64,000 bases of DNA from CBDBKL01 sp965206675 (GCA_965206675.1 CBDBKL010000008.1:434001-498000), one strand, 5' to 3'. Positions 8,789 to 18,634 are shown, counted from the stretch's first letter. Translations and numbers: made by a program. Notes: generated by a model not told the origin, from the letters alone.

Positions 8789-9985
8789 ATGCTCATGAGC
8801 TCTAATCAAAATGTAGATATTCAAAAAAAAAAGAGGGTGGCACTGGTCTTAAGTGGGGGTGGGGTTAAAGCGGCGGCTTTTCATATAGGCGTGTGCTTAG
8901 CTTTAAAAGAAAAGGGATTTTACTTCCATACCAACTCCAAAGGGGATTCAGATACTCACCCCATAAAACTTTTCGTTGGCTCCAGTGCTGGAGCCTTTAT
9001 GAGTGCGATTTTAGCTAGCGGATACTCCATAGAATCCCTAATGAATGCTTTTAAAATAGACCATAAAAACCACTCTTCTGGAGAGGCCCATCCCAATATA
9101 AAGCCATTAAAGTACTGGAACCTATTCCGTCCCAATAAGACCAATATCTCTCGGCTCATTCCCTTTACAATGCAAAGAAGAGATTTGCGCTTTGGAGGCC
9201 TGGAATCATTATTAAAACGTCTCGTAAAAATAAACGGTGTTTTTACCACTCACGGACTTGAAAAATATCTACGAAAAAATGTACTGCACTCAAATGAATT
9301 TAAAGACATGGAAAATGAACTCTACATTGTGGCGACCCAACTAGACCATAGTCGTAAAGTGGTTTTTGGCCCCTTTGATAAGACATCAGATCTCAACGAC
9401 GTCAAACTGGCCAACTATGCAAAGATCAGTGATGCTGTGGCCGCATCAGCTAGCCTACCGCCAGCCTTTGCTCCCTATAGCATTCTGAATGAGAAGGGAG
9501 AGAAGATTTATTTTTTTGATGGAGAAATTAGAGATACTCTATCAACACATATAGCTGTAGATCAGGGGGCTGACCTTGTTATCAATAGCTATTCTATCCA
9601 GCCCTACCATTACAATAAGAAAATGGGCTCTCTCAATAACTACGGTATCCCCCTCATCATGAACCAAGCTCTTTATCAAGTTGTGGAACAAAAAATTGAA
9701 AGGCATAGGAAAAACCAAGAGGATCTAAAAAAAGTTTTATCTATTGTAAACAGTTACTTTAAACAGAATAACCTTCACGACCAACACAGAGATATTCTCC
9801 TCAAAACCTTAAGAAAAAAGTTAGATATAGCAGATCATGTAGATCAAATTGCCATTCACCCCCACCCACAAGACTACGAAATGTTTTTCTACGATCACTT
9901 CAGCTTCAATGCAAAAGTCCTCTCTCATGTGGTTAGAATTGGTTTTCGATCTGCCATGAAAACACTAACGGAAAAAGGAATATAG
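8789..9985 (+). CDS. Patatin-like phospholipase
   Basis: Predicted serine lipid acyl hydrolase. The oxyanion-hole glycine run is in VLSGGGVKAAAFHIG (residues 20-34), the nucleophile elbow GSSAG places Ser at residue 66, and the catalytic Asp is probably D244 in FFDGEIRD, where the family usually has DGG/DGA. Length is 398 residues. The C-terminal part is charged and helical with no recognised domain. No signal peptide is visible, so if secreted it would need another route. ATG 8789 and ATG 8795 are both possible starts; neither has a clear ribosome-binding site. Patatins in host-associated or predatory bacteria often act on membranes, but the target is unknown. Confidence 0.88.
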   Translation: MLMSSNQNVDIQKKKRVALVLSGGGVKAAAFHIGVCLALKEKGFYFHTNSKGDSDTHPIKLFVGSSAGAFMSAILASGYSIESLMNAFKIDHKNHSSGEAHPNIKPLKYWNLFRPNKTNISRLIPFTMQRRDLRFGGLESLLKRLVKINGVFTTHGLEKYLRKNVLHSNEFKDMENELYIVATQLDHSRKVVFGPFDKTSDLNDVKLANYAKISDAVAASASLPPAFAPYSILNEKGEKIYFFDGEIRDTLSTHIAVDQGADLVINSYSIQPYHYNKKMGSLNNYGIPLIMNQALYQVVEQKIERHRKNQEDLKKVLSIVNSYFKQNNLHDQHRDILLKTLRKKLDIADHVDQIAIHPHPQDYEMFFYDHFSFNAKVLSHVVRIGFRSAMKTLTEKGI

Positions 9986-10223
9986 GACTTACAATAACAC
10001 TGGTGATTTAAGATCCCATCCCCAAAACATCTCTTTAATGTTGCGGAGTGGCGTTTCCTCTGTCTTATAAATCAGTTTGTATTTTATCTTAACTGCATGA
10101 GAGATCATAACTTTTCTTTCTTACAAATTAAGTGATCTAACCCTATAAAACCAAACTTTTTATAGAAATAAATTTATGAATCTAATATGTTCATTCTTCA
10201 TTAAAGAGCAATAAGGACGCTTC

Positions 10224-12083
10224 ATGAAACGACTCTCCATACTTTTTTTACTTTTTTGTTCCTTCACGCTAGAAGCTCTCGCTGCTACTAACAAAACCGA
10301 TAGACAAGATGTTAAAAGCTCTGAAGAAACAAGTCAGACATCTTCAGACAAAGCACAGTCTCAAGAAAGCATCGAGGTCTCTCAGCCTTCACAGGACCAA
10401 AAAGAGAATGTCATAAATCCGTTAACCAACGGCAATCAGCCCCTTCAATTCATTCTTGCTATGAATGCTAAAGATGCTGTAATTCAGGGACAATTAACGA
10501 AGTTTAGACTTCTATGGTCTCTTATGAATAAAAGCGGCCCATGGGCGTATAGACTACTCCAACTCACTATCCAATATGCACAAGATCCTCAATTTCTAGA
10601 AACCCTCTTAAAGAGCAATACATTAGATCTCAACACCAAAACCTTTTTTCCATCGATAGGTTCCCAAACAGTTTGGTCTATTGCTATAGTATCAAACAAT
10701 CTTACTCTTCAAAACACTCAAGCACTTCTTAATGCTGGGGCCGATCCTAATATTGGTGATTTTCTTCCACTACATGAAGCTGTTCGAAGCAGTCCTCCAG
10801 AAGTAGTGGAAGCTCTTCTTGAAGGTAAGGCAGATCCTAATATTCCCAGTACATATGCAGAACTCCCCTTACATACTGCTATCAAAATGCAATCTCTAGA
10901 GAGAGTACAAATACTTCTGGATAACGGGGCAAAACCCAATATTCCCAATGAAAAGGGTCAGTCTGCGCTGCATGTGTCCCTTGACTTAAAACCTTGGTAC
11001 GCCCAAAGATCGATCCCCCTAGAACAACAATTTACAACCACCCTAAATATAATAAAGTCCGTTCTCGACGCCGGAGCCGCTCCTAACGCCCCCAGCCCCG
11101 AAGGACAGCACCCGTTGCATATGGTCCTTGATTTAAAGTCCGATAAAATTGCAACCGCACATATTCCAATAGTACTACAAACACTTTTAGACGCTGGAGC
11201 AGACCCCAATGCAACAACAAATGATGATCAAAAAGAAACACTTCTCCAAAGGACTATTGATCTGTATCCCCAATTTGCATCTATGATTTTGAGCCATCCT
11301 CAAATTAATATTCATGCCACAAATGCATCAGGGGAAACGGCCTTGTATACAGCTGCGTTTAGAACAGATCCACAAATTGTAGAGGAACTCATTGCCATGG
11401 GAGCTCATCCCAGTTTCACATTGCTAGAGAGATTTGTTACACTCATCTCGTCTGCTCAACCTTCAACTGATAGAGGATATGAGATACGGAGAAGACGGGA
11501 GGAAACACTTTCCATACTTCTTGACAACCACAAATTAGACCCTTCTCTTCTGACAAAACTTCTTCCTGTATCGATAGGAGCTCCCAAAACTACAGAAATG
11601 TTACTGGAAACCAAAGGTATCGACGTAGAAGCGAAAGACGCTCAGGGGCAAACAATTGTACATAAAGCGGTCCTATCACATATGAGTTATGAGCTAGAAC
11701 TACTTCTTCAAAATCCAGAAGTTAGAGCCATAATTAACGAACCCAATAAGGCGGGAGATGCGCCCCTGCACGACGCTATCGTTTCACTGAAAGTCCTCAG
11801 AGGACCACAAGATATCCATATACTTCTTAGAGCTGGAGCCGACCCTAAAGCAACAGATGGTCAGGGGCGAACACCTCTGGAGCTTCTCTTATCAGTAATG
11901 AATATGGCTTATGCTGGGATTTATGAAAGTTTCCGATACGCTGCCAAAGCTCTTATTGAAAGGGGAACCCCAATACCAGAAAACATAAGAGGACCAATCG
12001 CTGAACTTATATTTGGACAAATAGCTATTGATTTAGTCGGTCAGGAAAATTTAGAAAGTCTTTTGGCAGGTTGCTACGATTGA
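10224..12083 (+). CDS. Secreted ankyrin-repeat protein
   Basis: A clear signal peptide ends near ALAA (residue 20), followed by a Ser/Gln/Glu-rich segment to about residue 65. The rest consists of about ten ankyrin-type repeats with units such as LLNAGADPNIGD, LLDNGAKPNIPN, LLDAGADPNATT and LLRAGADPKATD, so it is a protein-binding solenoid of 619 residues. Location is expected to be periplasmic, outer membrane or extracellular. The start has AAGGA about six bases upstream. The region 9986-10223 before it holds no gene that I can see. It runs convergently into nuoN with a four-base gap. The partner is unknown. A second ankyrin protein, a lipoprotein, lies at 47.4 kb. Confidence 0.88.
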   Translation: MKRLSILFLLFCSFTLEALAATNKTDRQDVKSSEETSQTSSDKAQSQESIEVSQPSQDQKENVINPLTNGNQPLQFILAMNAKDAVIQGQLTKFRLLWSLMNKSGPWAYRLLQLTIQYAQDPQFLETLLKSNTLDLNTKTFFPSIGSQTVWSIAIVSNNLTLQNTQALLNAGADPNIGDFLPLHEAVRSSPPEVVEALLEGKADPNIPSTYAELPLHTAIKMQSLERVQILLDNGAKPNIPNEKGQSALHVSLDLKPWYAQRSIPLEQQFTTTLNIIKSVLDAGAAPNAPSPEGQHPLHMVLDLKSDKIATAHIPIVLQTLLDAGADPNATTNDDQKETLLQRTIDLYPQFASMILSHPQINIHATNASGETALYTAAFRTDPQIVEELIAMGAHPSFTLLERFVTLISSAQPSTDRGYEIRRRREETLSILLDNHKLDPSLLTKLLPVSIGAPKTTEMLLETKGIDVEAKDAQGQTIVHKAVLSHMSYELELLLQNPEVRAIINEPNKAGDAPLHDAIVSLKVLRGPQDIHILLRAGADPKATDGQGRTPLELLLSVMNMAYAGIYESFRYAAKALIERGTPIPENIRGPIAELIFGQIAIDLVGQENLESLLAGCYD

Positions 12084-12087
12084 AATT

Positions 12088-13311
12088 CTAAAATAAAGTC
12101 AAAAAGCTCTTAGAAACCAATCCACCGAACAGAAGTATAACGCTAGAAATAATTAAAACCAAAACAGATCCGCTCAGTTTATCCGGTTGCAAAATAGATA
12201 TGGGGGGGTTTTTAGAAAACAATCGGGATAAAATTCTCAGACAGCAAACAGTAAACAAAGTAGAACTCAAAAGCACTCCAAAAAGTATCCAATAAGAAAT
12301 CCCCTCCTCTAATAAAGATTCAAAAAGAAAAACCCTAGAAAAAAATCCAGAAAACGGGGGGAGTCCTGATAAACTTAGAAGACAAATTGAAAAGCATATA
12401 GCAAAGGGACGATGATTTTTATAAAGTCCATTCAGTTCTTGTAAAACAACAATTCCTTTTTGATTTTTTTCAACACTCTTGTGGAAAGCCAAGCTCCCCA
12501 GATTCATAACAATATCAACAAGAACATAGAAAAAGAGCACCCCGAGCAAAACACTGGGAAACAGACTCAATCCCAGTACCACAAGAACAAGCAGGATATA
12601 ACCCGAATTAGCAATGCTAAAATAACCGAATACACTTTTTAAGTCTTCTCTTTTAAAAATCATAACAGAACCAAAGAGAGATGTTAAAATAGATAGAACT
12701 TGTAGAGCGAAGGCGAAAGATTCATTTCCAGTTAAAGGATAGGTCAAAAAGACTCTTGCCAGAAGAATGATTCCTCCTATTTTACCAACCGTTATCAAAA
12801 AAGTCATAATGGGAGTGGCAACATCCTGAAAAACTTCAGGAGCCCAAGAATGAAAGGGAGAAATTGTTAACGGAAAACCTATCCCAACAATAAGAAAGAG
12901 CATTCCTGCAACAAAAAGGGGCTCAGAACCCATCCACATCGGCGCAGATTCGGCCAACCGTGAAATCATAAGCGTTTGGGCCACGCCATAAATAAAAGCT
13001 AATCCCATTAGGAAGAAAGCAGCACTTACACTGCTTAAAATAAAATACTTTAAAGCCGTTTTTTTCTTCTCCAAACCTATCATTATAGAGTTAGACAAAA
13101 ATAAAACCAGCAAACCAATAAAGGACAAGATTAAGTTATTAGTAGACAACATAAGAAAAGAACCTGTGCTGCCTATTAATAATAGCGATATCAAAGAATA
13201 ATTTCTTTCACTTCTTTTAAAAAAGAGAATTATGCAAATGGTAGTTACTAAAACAAAAAGGCCACCCCACTGAGTTAACGAATCTAATAATAAATATTTA
13301 GCAGCAAACAT
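12088..13311 (-). CDS. nuoN: NADH-quinone oxidoreductase subunit N (divergent, short)
   Basis: Membrane antiporter-like subunit of respiratory complex I. Recognisable blocks are ALKYFILSSV, SPFHSWAPEVFQ, TVGKIGG and LSLSGLPPFSGFF. At 407 residues it is shorter than the usual about 480, mainly because the first two to three helices are missing. By alignment to the E. coli protein from memory, the transmembrane Glu133 equivalent is Leu68, Lys217 is Pro147 and Lys395 is Arg, while the Lys158 and Lys247 equivalents (K88, K177) remain. It follows nuoK with a nine-base gap; nuoL and nuoM are not next to it. It could be a degenerate or specialised subunit. Confidence 0.85.
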   Translation of the reverse strand: MFAAKYLLLDSLTQWGGLFVLVTTICIILFFKRSERNYSLISLLLIGSTGSFLMLSTNNLILSFIGLLVLFLSNSIMIGLEKKKTALKYFILSSVSAAFFLMGLAFIYGVAQTLMISRLAESAPMWMGSEPLFVAGMLFLIVGIGFPLTISPFHSWAPEVFQDVATPIMTFLITVGKIGGIILLARVFLTYPLTGNESFAFALQVLSILTSLFGSVMIFKREDLKSVFGYFSIANSGYILLVLVVLGLSLFPSVLLGVLFFYVLVDIVMNLGSLAFHKSVEKNQKGIVVLQELNGLYKNHRPFAICFSICLLSLSGLPPFSGFFSRVFLFESLLEEGISYWILFGVLLSSTLFTVCCLRILSRLFSKNPPISILQPDKLSGSVLVLIISSVILLFGGLVSKSFLTLF

Positions 13312-13320
13312 AAAAATTCC

Positions 13321-13737
13321 TCAAATCACTAAGAAAAATGAAAAAAGAATAATTCCGAATAATATATAGGATACATAAGACTGCACGCTATGGCTTTGCG
13401 AAAAAATATTAAAGCTCCCCGTACTCTCTACAGCCTCAGACTCGTTTAAAAATCCCTCTTTAGAAGTTTCTTGTTTATATATCGACATAACCATTATAAG
13501 ACCCACTACGATTCCAGATATAAATAGAATAATAGAGAAAAAACTTAAAGCTTGACCGCCATAGTCATTATAAAATCGACCAAGGGCAACTAGAATAAGA
13601 TGCACACCACTGATCATGAGTTCAACACACATTAAAAGAACAATGATATTTTTACGCAAAAGAAGGCCCACAATACCTATCGTGAAAAGAATTGTGCCGA
13701 CAACAATATAATGGTGTAAAGAAATATCAATCCACAC
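13321..13737 (-). CDS. nuoK: NADH-quinone oxidoreductase subunit K with extra C-terminal helix
   Basis: Small membrane subunit of complex I. Three helices match NuoK, with the conserved Glu of helix 2 at residue 39 (VLLMCVELMISGVHL). The second family Glu, 36 residues later in helix 3, is replaced by Gly75 (FISGIVVG). Usual NuoK ends near residue 100; this one has a polar linker (about 89-118) and an extra hydrophobic segment at 120-138. It overlaps nuoJ by 11 bases, so the J-K-N genes are probably translated from one message. The loss of the second Glu should affect the proton path if the enzyme pumps. Confidence 0.86.
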   Translation of the reverse strand: MWIDISLHHYIVVGTILFTIGIVGLLLRKNIIVLLMCVELMISGVHLILVALGRFYNDYGGQALSFFSIILFISGIVVGLIMVMSIYKQETSKEGFLNESEAVESTGSFNIFSQSHSVQSYVSYILFGIILFSFFLVI

Positions 13738-14224
13738 GCAGATACCTTCTTGTTTTTACGAAGCTAACAGTCACAAGCAACAAACATATAATTGTTTCTA
13801 AAAAATGATTCGAGAACAAATAATAAACACTTTCTTGAAAGTTTACGTTACCTTCTTTTAAGACAGCCGATATGAGATCTTTTTCGAAAAAGGTTTTATT
13901 CACTACACCCAAAACAAATCCACAAAAACCACCTGCTATCAACATTCTTAACCAACGAAAGTGGGATCGGCTTTCTTTCTGAGTCTTTTCAAAACTGGTG
14001 AGTCTTGAAATCACCAATAAAAATATAAAAGTAATGCTCACAGAAATAACAGCTTGAACACCCCCCAATAAATGAGCTGATAAAGAGAAAAATAACCCGG
14101 CAACTGTCAGCATCACTAAAGCTAAGGACAAAGCTGAGAAAATAAGTTTTTTCTGAAAAATAACAGAAAGGGCAAAGATCACAGCACAGCCTGACAAAAT
14201 ATAAAATACCAGTGCTTCCCTCAT
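13727..14224 (-). CDS. nuoJ: NADH-quinone oxidoreductase subunit J
   Basis: Five-helix membrane subunit of complex I. The pattern is a short N-terminal helix (FYILSGCAVIFALSVI), a second helix with LSLALVMLTVAGLFF, a third with GGVQAVISVSITFIFLL matching the family region around the conserved pi-bulge, then a loop and two more helices. Length of 165 residues is normal. It is the first gene of the nuoJ-nuoK-nuoN set and is divergent from mfd, with about 124 bases between the starts that must carry both promoters. Genes for the hydrophilic arm are not in the window. Confidence 0.85.
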   Translation of the reverse strand: MREALVFYILSGCAVIFALSVIFQKKLIFSALSLALVMLTVAGLFFSLSAHLLGGVQAVISVSITFIFLLVISRLTSFEKTQKESRSHFRWLRMLIAGGFCGFVLGVVNKTFFEKDLISAVLKEGNVNFQESVYYLFSNHFLETIICLLLVTVSFVKTRRYLRVD

Positions 14225-14348
14225 TCTTCTATTAAGACGGATAATCTAAAGATAACAAGTTTAAAATTCAAATCAGCACTTCCTTATAACTAATGCAATG
14301 CATGGTTACTGTTAAGGGAACATCTCTTGAGAGTAAGGTGTGTTCTTT

Positions 14349-17300
14349 ATGACAGCTATAGAACAATGCCAGACACATTTTGATAACCTGATCGCACCTT
14401 ACTTAAAGACAAATGAAGTATCTATTCTCGGAGCTATATCTTCGACAGCTCTTTCCTTTGCACTGACGCAAACAAAACATAAGAACATCAAGAACAACTC
14501 TATTCTTATCATGCCTCGTAGAAACATGACTCATGAATTAAAAAATGCCATAGAATTTTGGGACCCCTCTTTGAACCCTATTATACTCGGTGGACTTGAA
14601 TCGAAATGTTATTCTGGTGTGCTTCCAAATCGCAAACAAACCCTTCAACGGATTAAATGGTTAGCGCATTTAAGACAGCCCGAATCTCAAGATATTTTTA
14701 TCGCTGCCATATCTGACCTCTTACAATACACACTTCCACTGTCCGTCTTTAATCAATGTTCAAAAACTATTCAATTAGGTGACTCCATCACGCCATCAGA
14801 TATTAGCTGGCTCTATAGTATAGGGTATCATGAAGCTCATCGTGTTGAAGATCCCGGTGACCTCTGTGTAAAAGGCGGGCTTATAGATATTTTTTCTCCC
14901 TATCATGATCACCCTCTCCGACTCGAACTCTTCGGTCATAAGATTGAGTCCATTCGCACTTTTGATCCCAATAACCAAAGGTCTTCTCAAAAATTAAACA
15001 CGGCCCTTCTCTCTCCGGCTCTAGAAACCATCTACACAGAAGAGGAGAGAGAAAATATACCCAAACGTTTCATAAGTTGTATTAAAGAAAAAACAGATGA
15101 GACACAACAAATTCAAACACAACTTGCACGAGGAGATTTTTTTCAGGGAGTAGAATATCTCACTTCTATTTTTTATAAAAATCCCCAAACAGCTTTTCAC
15201 TATATAAAAGACACCTCTTGGATCTGGTGTTGCAACTCCATAGAAATAACAAAGGATCATGAATCTTATCTATCAGAACTAAAGGTAGATTTTGATATCT
15301 CCTCTAGGGCCCTTCCCCCACCTTCAAAACTCTTTTTGGAAGACACAGTGTCAGTATTTCAAAGTAGACATTCTAAGATTGTTTTCTCTGCCATCGATGA
15401 TGGCACATCCTCCAATACCTTCCATTATAAGACTTCCAACTTAAATGAACTAAAGAGAAAATCAAAAGAAAGCTTAAAGACTTCTCTATCTTGGATCCTT
15501 GAACAAAAAAAATCAGAAAAAAATTGCTTTTTATCAGCCAAGACACAAACCCAAGCGCGACGACTACAGATTCTATTAGACGATAACAATATAAAATCAG
15601 ATATTGTAACGGGGCATCTTTGGGATACATGGATCAACGAACAAAAACAACACCCCACACTTGTCCACATTGTTCCACGCCCTCTACAACAGGGAGTGAT
15701 ACTGAACAGTGAAGATCTTATCTTTATAACAGATCATGAATTACTCGATTTAAAGAAATCAAACTTAGGAACAAAAAAGCCAACATCAAAAGCCCAAGAT
15801 TTTATACACCAGTTCCAAGAACTTAAAGAAAACGATTTAATCGTACATGTAGATCACGGTGTTGCCAAATTCCTTGGCCTTACAAAAATGAATATAGATG
15901 GGGCTGACACTGAACTCATTCAACTCGAATATAAAGATGGAGATAAATTATATGTTCCCATTTATAGAGCTTCACAAATTCAAAAATTCACAGGACTAGC
16001 CACATTAGACAAGCTCGGCTCCAATAATTGGGAAAAAACAAAAATAAAAGTTAAAAACCACCTTAGAGATATCGCAAATGAACTTTTACAACTCTACGCT
16101 AAAAGAAAAGCCCTACACCGCACACCCTTTCCCATATCTGACTTACTTTACCAAAAATTTGAATCCCAATTTCCCTATGAAGAAACGGAAGATCAGATAA
16201 AAGCCATAAACGATGTCAATGGCGATCTTGAGTCGCAAATTCCTATGGACCGACTTATTTGTGGTGATGTGGGGTTTGGAAAAACAGAAGTGGCTCTCCG
16301 AGCAGCCTTCAAAGCTATCCAGGCCAAAAAGCAAGTGGCCATCCTTGCCCCAACAACTGTACTTACCTTTCAACATCTAAAAACATTTAAAGAAAGATTT
16401 CAACACACACCTGTCAACATTGAATCACTAAGTCGATTTGCCACAAAAAAAGACATAAGGACAACATTAGAAAAAATAAGAACGGGACAGGCTGACATTG
16501 TTATTGGAACCCATCGACTACTAAGCTCTGACGTAGAGTTTTCTCGGCTTGGTCTTTTAATTATTGATGAGGAGCACCGGTTTGGAGTCAGCCATAAAGA
16601 AAAAATAAAAAAGATGAAGTTAAATTTAGACTGTCTGTCTCTCTCCGCAACACCCATTCCTCGAACACTCAACATGAATCTTATGGGAATCCGTGATCTC
16701 AGCCTAATGACAACACCCCCACGCGATCGCCTACCCATCCGAACATATATTGCCACTCATGAAAAACAAATTATTAAAAAAGCTATCGAAATGGAAATTA
16801 ACAGAGGGGGGCAAGTTTATTATGTTCATAATAAGATTAAAACCATCAATAGTATCTATGAAGAACTAAAAAGTCTTTCCCCTGATTTTCGTATTCGTAT
16901 TGGTCATGGACAAATGACAGACAAGGATCTTGAAAAAACCATGTTGGACTTCTTCAGTCATGAATTTGATGTTTTACTTTGCACAACCATTATTGAAAGT
17001 GGAATTGATATTCCAAGAGCGAATACCATGATCGTCAATGATGCCCATTTGTTTGGACTCTCCCAGCTCTATCAACTGCGGGGTCGCATTGGAAGAAGTT
17101 CTGAACGTGGACACTGCTACCTCATCATTCCTCAAAATAAAATGATTGATACTAATGCACAGGAAAGATTGAGAATCTTACAAGAAAACTCTGAACTGGG
17201 CAGTGGATTCTCTATTGCCCAGCACGATCTTGAATTGCGCGGATCTGGAAATATCTTAGGAGAAGAGCAATCTGGAAATATGAATGCTGTTGGTTATGAG

Positions 17301-17795
17301 CTTTATGCTAAACTGCTCGAAGAAACTTTAAATGATCTACGTGAAGATCAAACAACCATTAAAGAAATAGAGCCAGAAATTAACATTCGTATTCCAGCTC
17401 TGATTCCCGATAAATATATATATGATATTCGAACACGATTATATTTCTACAAAAAACTTTCTAATATAAAATCAATAGATGAAGTAGATGCTATTGAAGA
17501 TGAACTGAGAGATCAATTTGGTCCTCTTCCAGATGTTGTTTTAAATCTTTTAGGATTAATGATTGTAAGAAAGATTTGTAAACAGCTATTTATTCAAGAT
17601 ATTAGATCGAGTAAAAATAAAATTTCACTAAAATTGACTAAAGACACACCTCTTTCTAATGAAAAAATCCTCTCCCTCACATCTGAAGATTCCAAAAAAT
17701 ATACCATCACTCCTGATGATCGGATGCACATTTTTATCAAAGAGATCTCATGGCCGAAAATTTATGAAGAATTAACTGTTCTAATGAAACTTTAA
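14349..17795 (+). CDS. mfd: Transcription-repair coupling factor Mfd
   Basis: Mfd removes RNA polymerase stalled at DNA lesions and recruits UvrA. Visible parts are an N-terminal UvrB-like domain, the RNA-polymerase-interacting (CarD-like) domain starting NDLIVHVDHGVAKFLGL, superfamily 2 helicase motif I GDVGFGKTEVALR (about 638-650), the DEEH box in LLIIDEEHRFGVS (about 739-742), SATPIPRTL, and a C-terminal TRCF domain. Length of about 1148 residues is normal. ATG 14349 is chosen because TAAGGTG lies eight bases upstream; a GTG at 14340 is part of that site. The stop overlaps that of the convergent outer-membrane protein gene by four bases. Confidence 0.96.
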   Translation: MTAIEQCQTHFDNLIAPYLKTNEVSILGAISSTALSFALTQTKHKNIKNNSILIMPRRNMTHELKNAIEFWDPSLNPIILGGLESKCYSGVLPNRKQTLQRIKWLAHLRQPESQDIFIAAISDLLQYTLPLSVFNQCSKTIQLGDSITPSDISWLYSIGYHEAHRVEDPGDLCVKGGLIDIFSPYHDHPLRLELFGHKIESIRTFDPNNQRSSQKLNTALLSPALETIYTEEERENIPKRFISCIKEKTDETQQIQTQLARGDFFQGVEYLTSIFYKNPQTAFHYIKDTSWIWCCNSIEITKDHESYLSELKVDFDISSRALPPPSKLFLEDTVSVFQSRHSKIVFSAIDDGTSSNTFHYKTSNLNELKRKSKESLKTSLSWILEQKKSEKNCFLSAKTQTQARRLQILLDDNNIKSDIVTGHLWDTWINEQKQHPTLVHIVPRPLQQGVILNSEDLIFITDHELLDLKKSNLGTKKPTSKAQDFIHQFQELKENDLIVHVDHGVAKFLGLTKMNIDGADTELIQLEYKDGDKLYVPIYRASQIQKFTGLATLDKLGSNNWEKTKIKVKNHLRDIANELLQLYAKRKALHRTPFPISDLLYQKFESQFPYEETEDQIKAINDVNGDLESQIPMDRLICGDVGFGKTEVALRAAFKAIQAKKQVAILAPTTVLTFQHLKTFKERFQHTPVNIESLSRFATKKDIRTTLEKIRTGQADIVIGTHRLLSSDVEFSRLGLLIIDEEHRFGVSHKEKIKKMKLNLDCLSLSATPIPRTLNMNLMGIRDLSLMTTPPRDRLPIRTYIATHEKQIIKKAIEMEINRGGQVYYVHNKIKTINSIYEELKSLSPDFRIRIGHGQMTDKDLEKTMLDFFSHEFDVLLCTTIIESGIDIPRANTMIVNDAHLFGLSQLYQLRGRIGRSSERGHCYLIIPQNKMIDTNAQERLRILQENSELGSGFSIAQHDLELRGSGNILGEEQSGNMNAVGYELYAKLLEETLNDLREDQTTIKEIEPEINIRIPALIPDKYIYDIRTRLYFYKKLSNIKSIDEVDAIEDELRDQFGPLPDVVLNLLGLMIVRKICKQLFIQDIRSSKNKISLKLTKDTPLSNEKILSLTSEDSKKYTITPDDRMHIFIKEISWPKIYEELTVLMKL

Positions 17796-18634
17796 AACTC
17801 TATCCTCATACCTGCCGCCCACTGCAGAGGGGCAGAAAAGTCTGCCGCTTCATCAGCAAAGGCTAGATACCTTACTTCAGCGAAAGCATAAGACGCCACC
17901 ACACCATTTTCTACAAAAGATTCTACGGCTGTATTGGGATCTAACCAATCCAATTGAAGCAATAGCCCTGCTATACCATATAGACCGAAATTTGTTATAC
18001 CCTTTACAGATTGAGCGAGATGTTTTTCCTGATAGAGAACCGAATACCCACCCCCACTTGCATAAGGTACAAAGAGCGGTTCAGAAAAGAGCTTATCAAA
18101 TGCAAAAGTTAACCCCGCCCTGACAGGAATAAGATTCAAAGACATATCTGGTCCTAGCGGCCCCCCTGGTCCCGGCGCACCTCCCGGTCCCGGTGGTCCC
18201 ACTTGGTCCGGCGGTCCCACTGGCCCCGTTGTATTACGATAAAATCCTCCAGCCAGTTCTATACCTAACGAACCAATAGCCATATTCTTTTTTATTCCAA
18301 AGCTTATTTCTATATGAGGTATCTGCGGAGATTCATAGATAGTTTCAAAATTTCCTTCTAGTGCAAAATCAGGTTGGTAATAGATAGGTTCATAGGCACT
18401 ATAGGCAAATGATAATGTGTAACCCCAAGAACTTCTTCTCTTTCCATATCCGGCAAAATAAGTGTAATTACAGTCACAAGATTTTTTAATATCTATATCA
18501 GGGTATTTTTCAACTTCCACTCCGTCTAAATAGCTTTTTGTTCCGCTTGAAGTTCCTTGATATTCTTCCTGTGAAAATGAAACACATGAGAAAATCATGG
18601 TAAGAAAAAAAAGTGGAAAAACGTAAAGACGCAT
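17792..18634 (-). CDS. Predicted outer-membrane beta-barrel-like protein with collagen-like Gly-Pro insert
   Basis: A signal peptide (residues 1-21, ending CVSFS) is followed by alternating aromatic/hydrophobic strands such as WGYTLSFAYSAYEPIYY and IPVRAGLTFAFDKLF. The protein ends in MRIEF, compatible with the terminal strand of a beta barrel. Residues 137-163 are a Gly-X-Y run (GPVGPPDQVGPPGPGG, APGPGGPLGPD) with one broken triplet, set between strands and so possibly surface-exposed. No named family is recognised. It is divergent from a repeat-rich lipoprotein gene and converges on mfd. The role may be adhesive or structural, but that is inference. Confidence 0.7.
   Translation of the reverse strand: MRLYVFPLFFLTMIFSCVSFSQEEYQGTSSGTKSYLDGVEVEKYPDIDIKKSCDCNYTYFAGYGKRRSSWGYTLSFAYSAYEPIYYQPDFALEGNFETIYESPQIPHIEISFGIKKNMAIGSLGIELAGGFYRNTTGPVGPPDQVGPPGPGGAPGPGGPLGPDMSLNLIPVRAGLTFAFDKLFSEPLFVPYASGGGYSVLYQEKHLAQSVKGITNFGLYGIAGLLLQLDWLDPNTAVESFVENGVVASYAFAEVRYLAFADEAADFSAPLQWAAGMRIEF

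Noticed and set aside
17792..17795. Identical 4-base stop-stop overlaps at mfd and atpE convergent ends as a shared regulatory signal
   Set aside because: TTA-A overlaps of stop codons arise easily in compact AT-rich genomes; nothing else links the two junctions.
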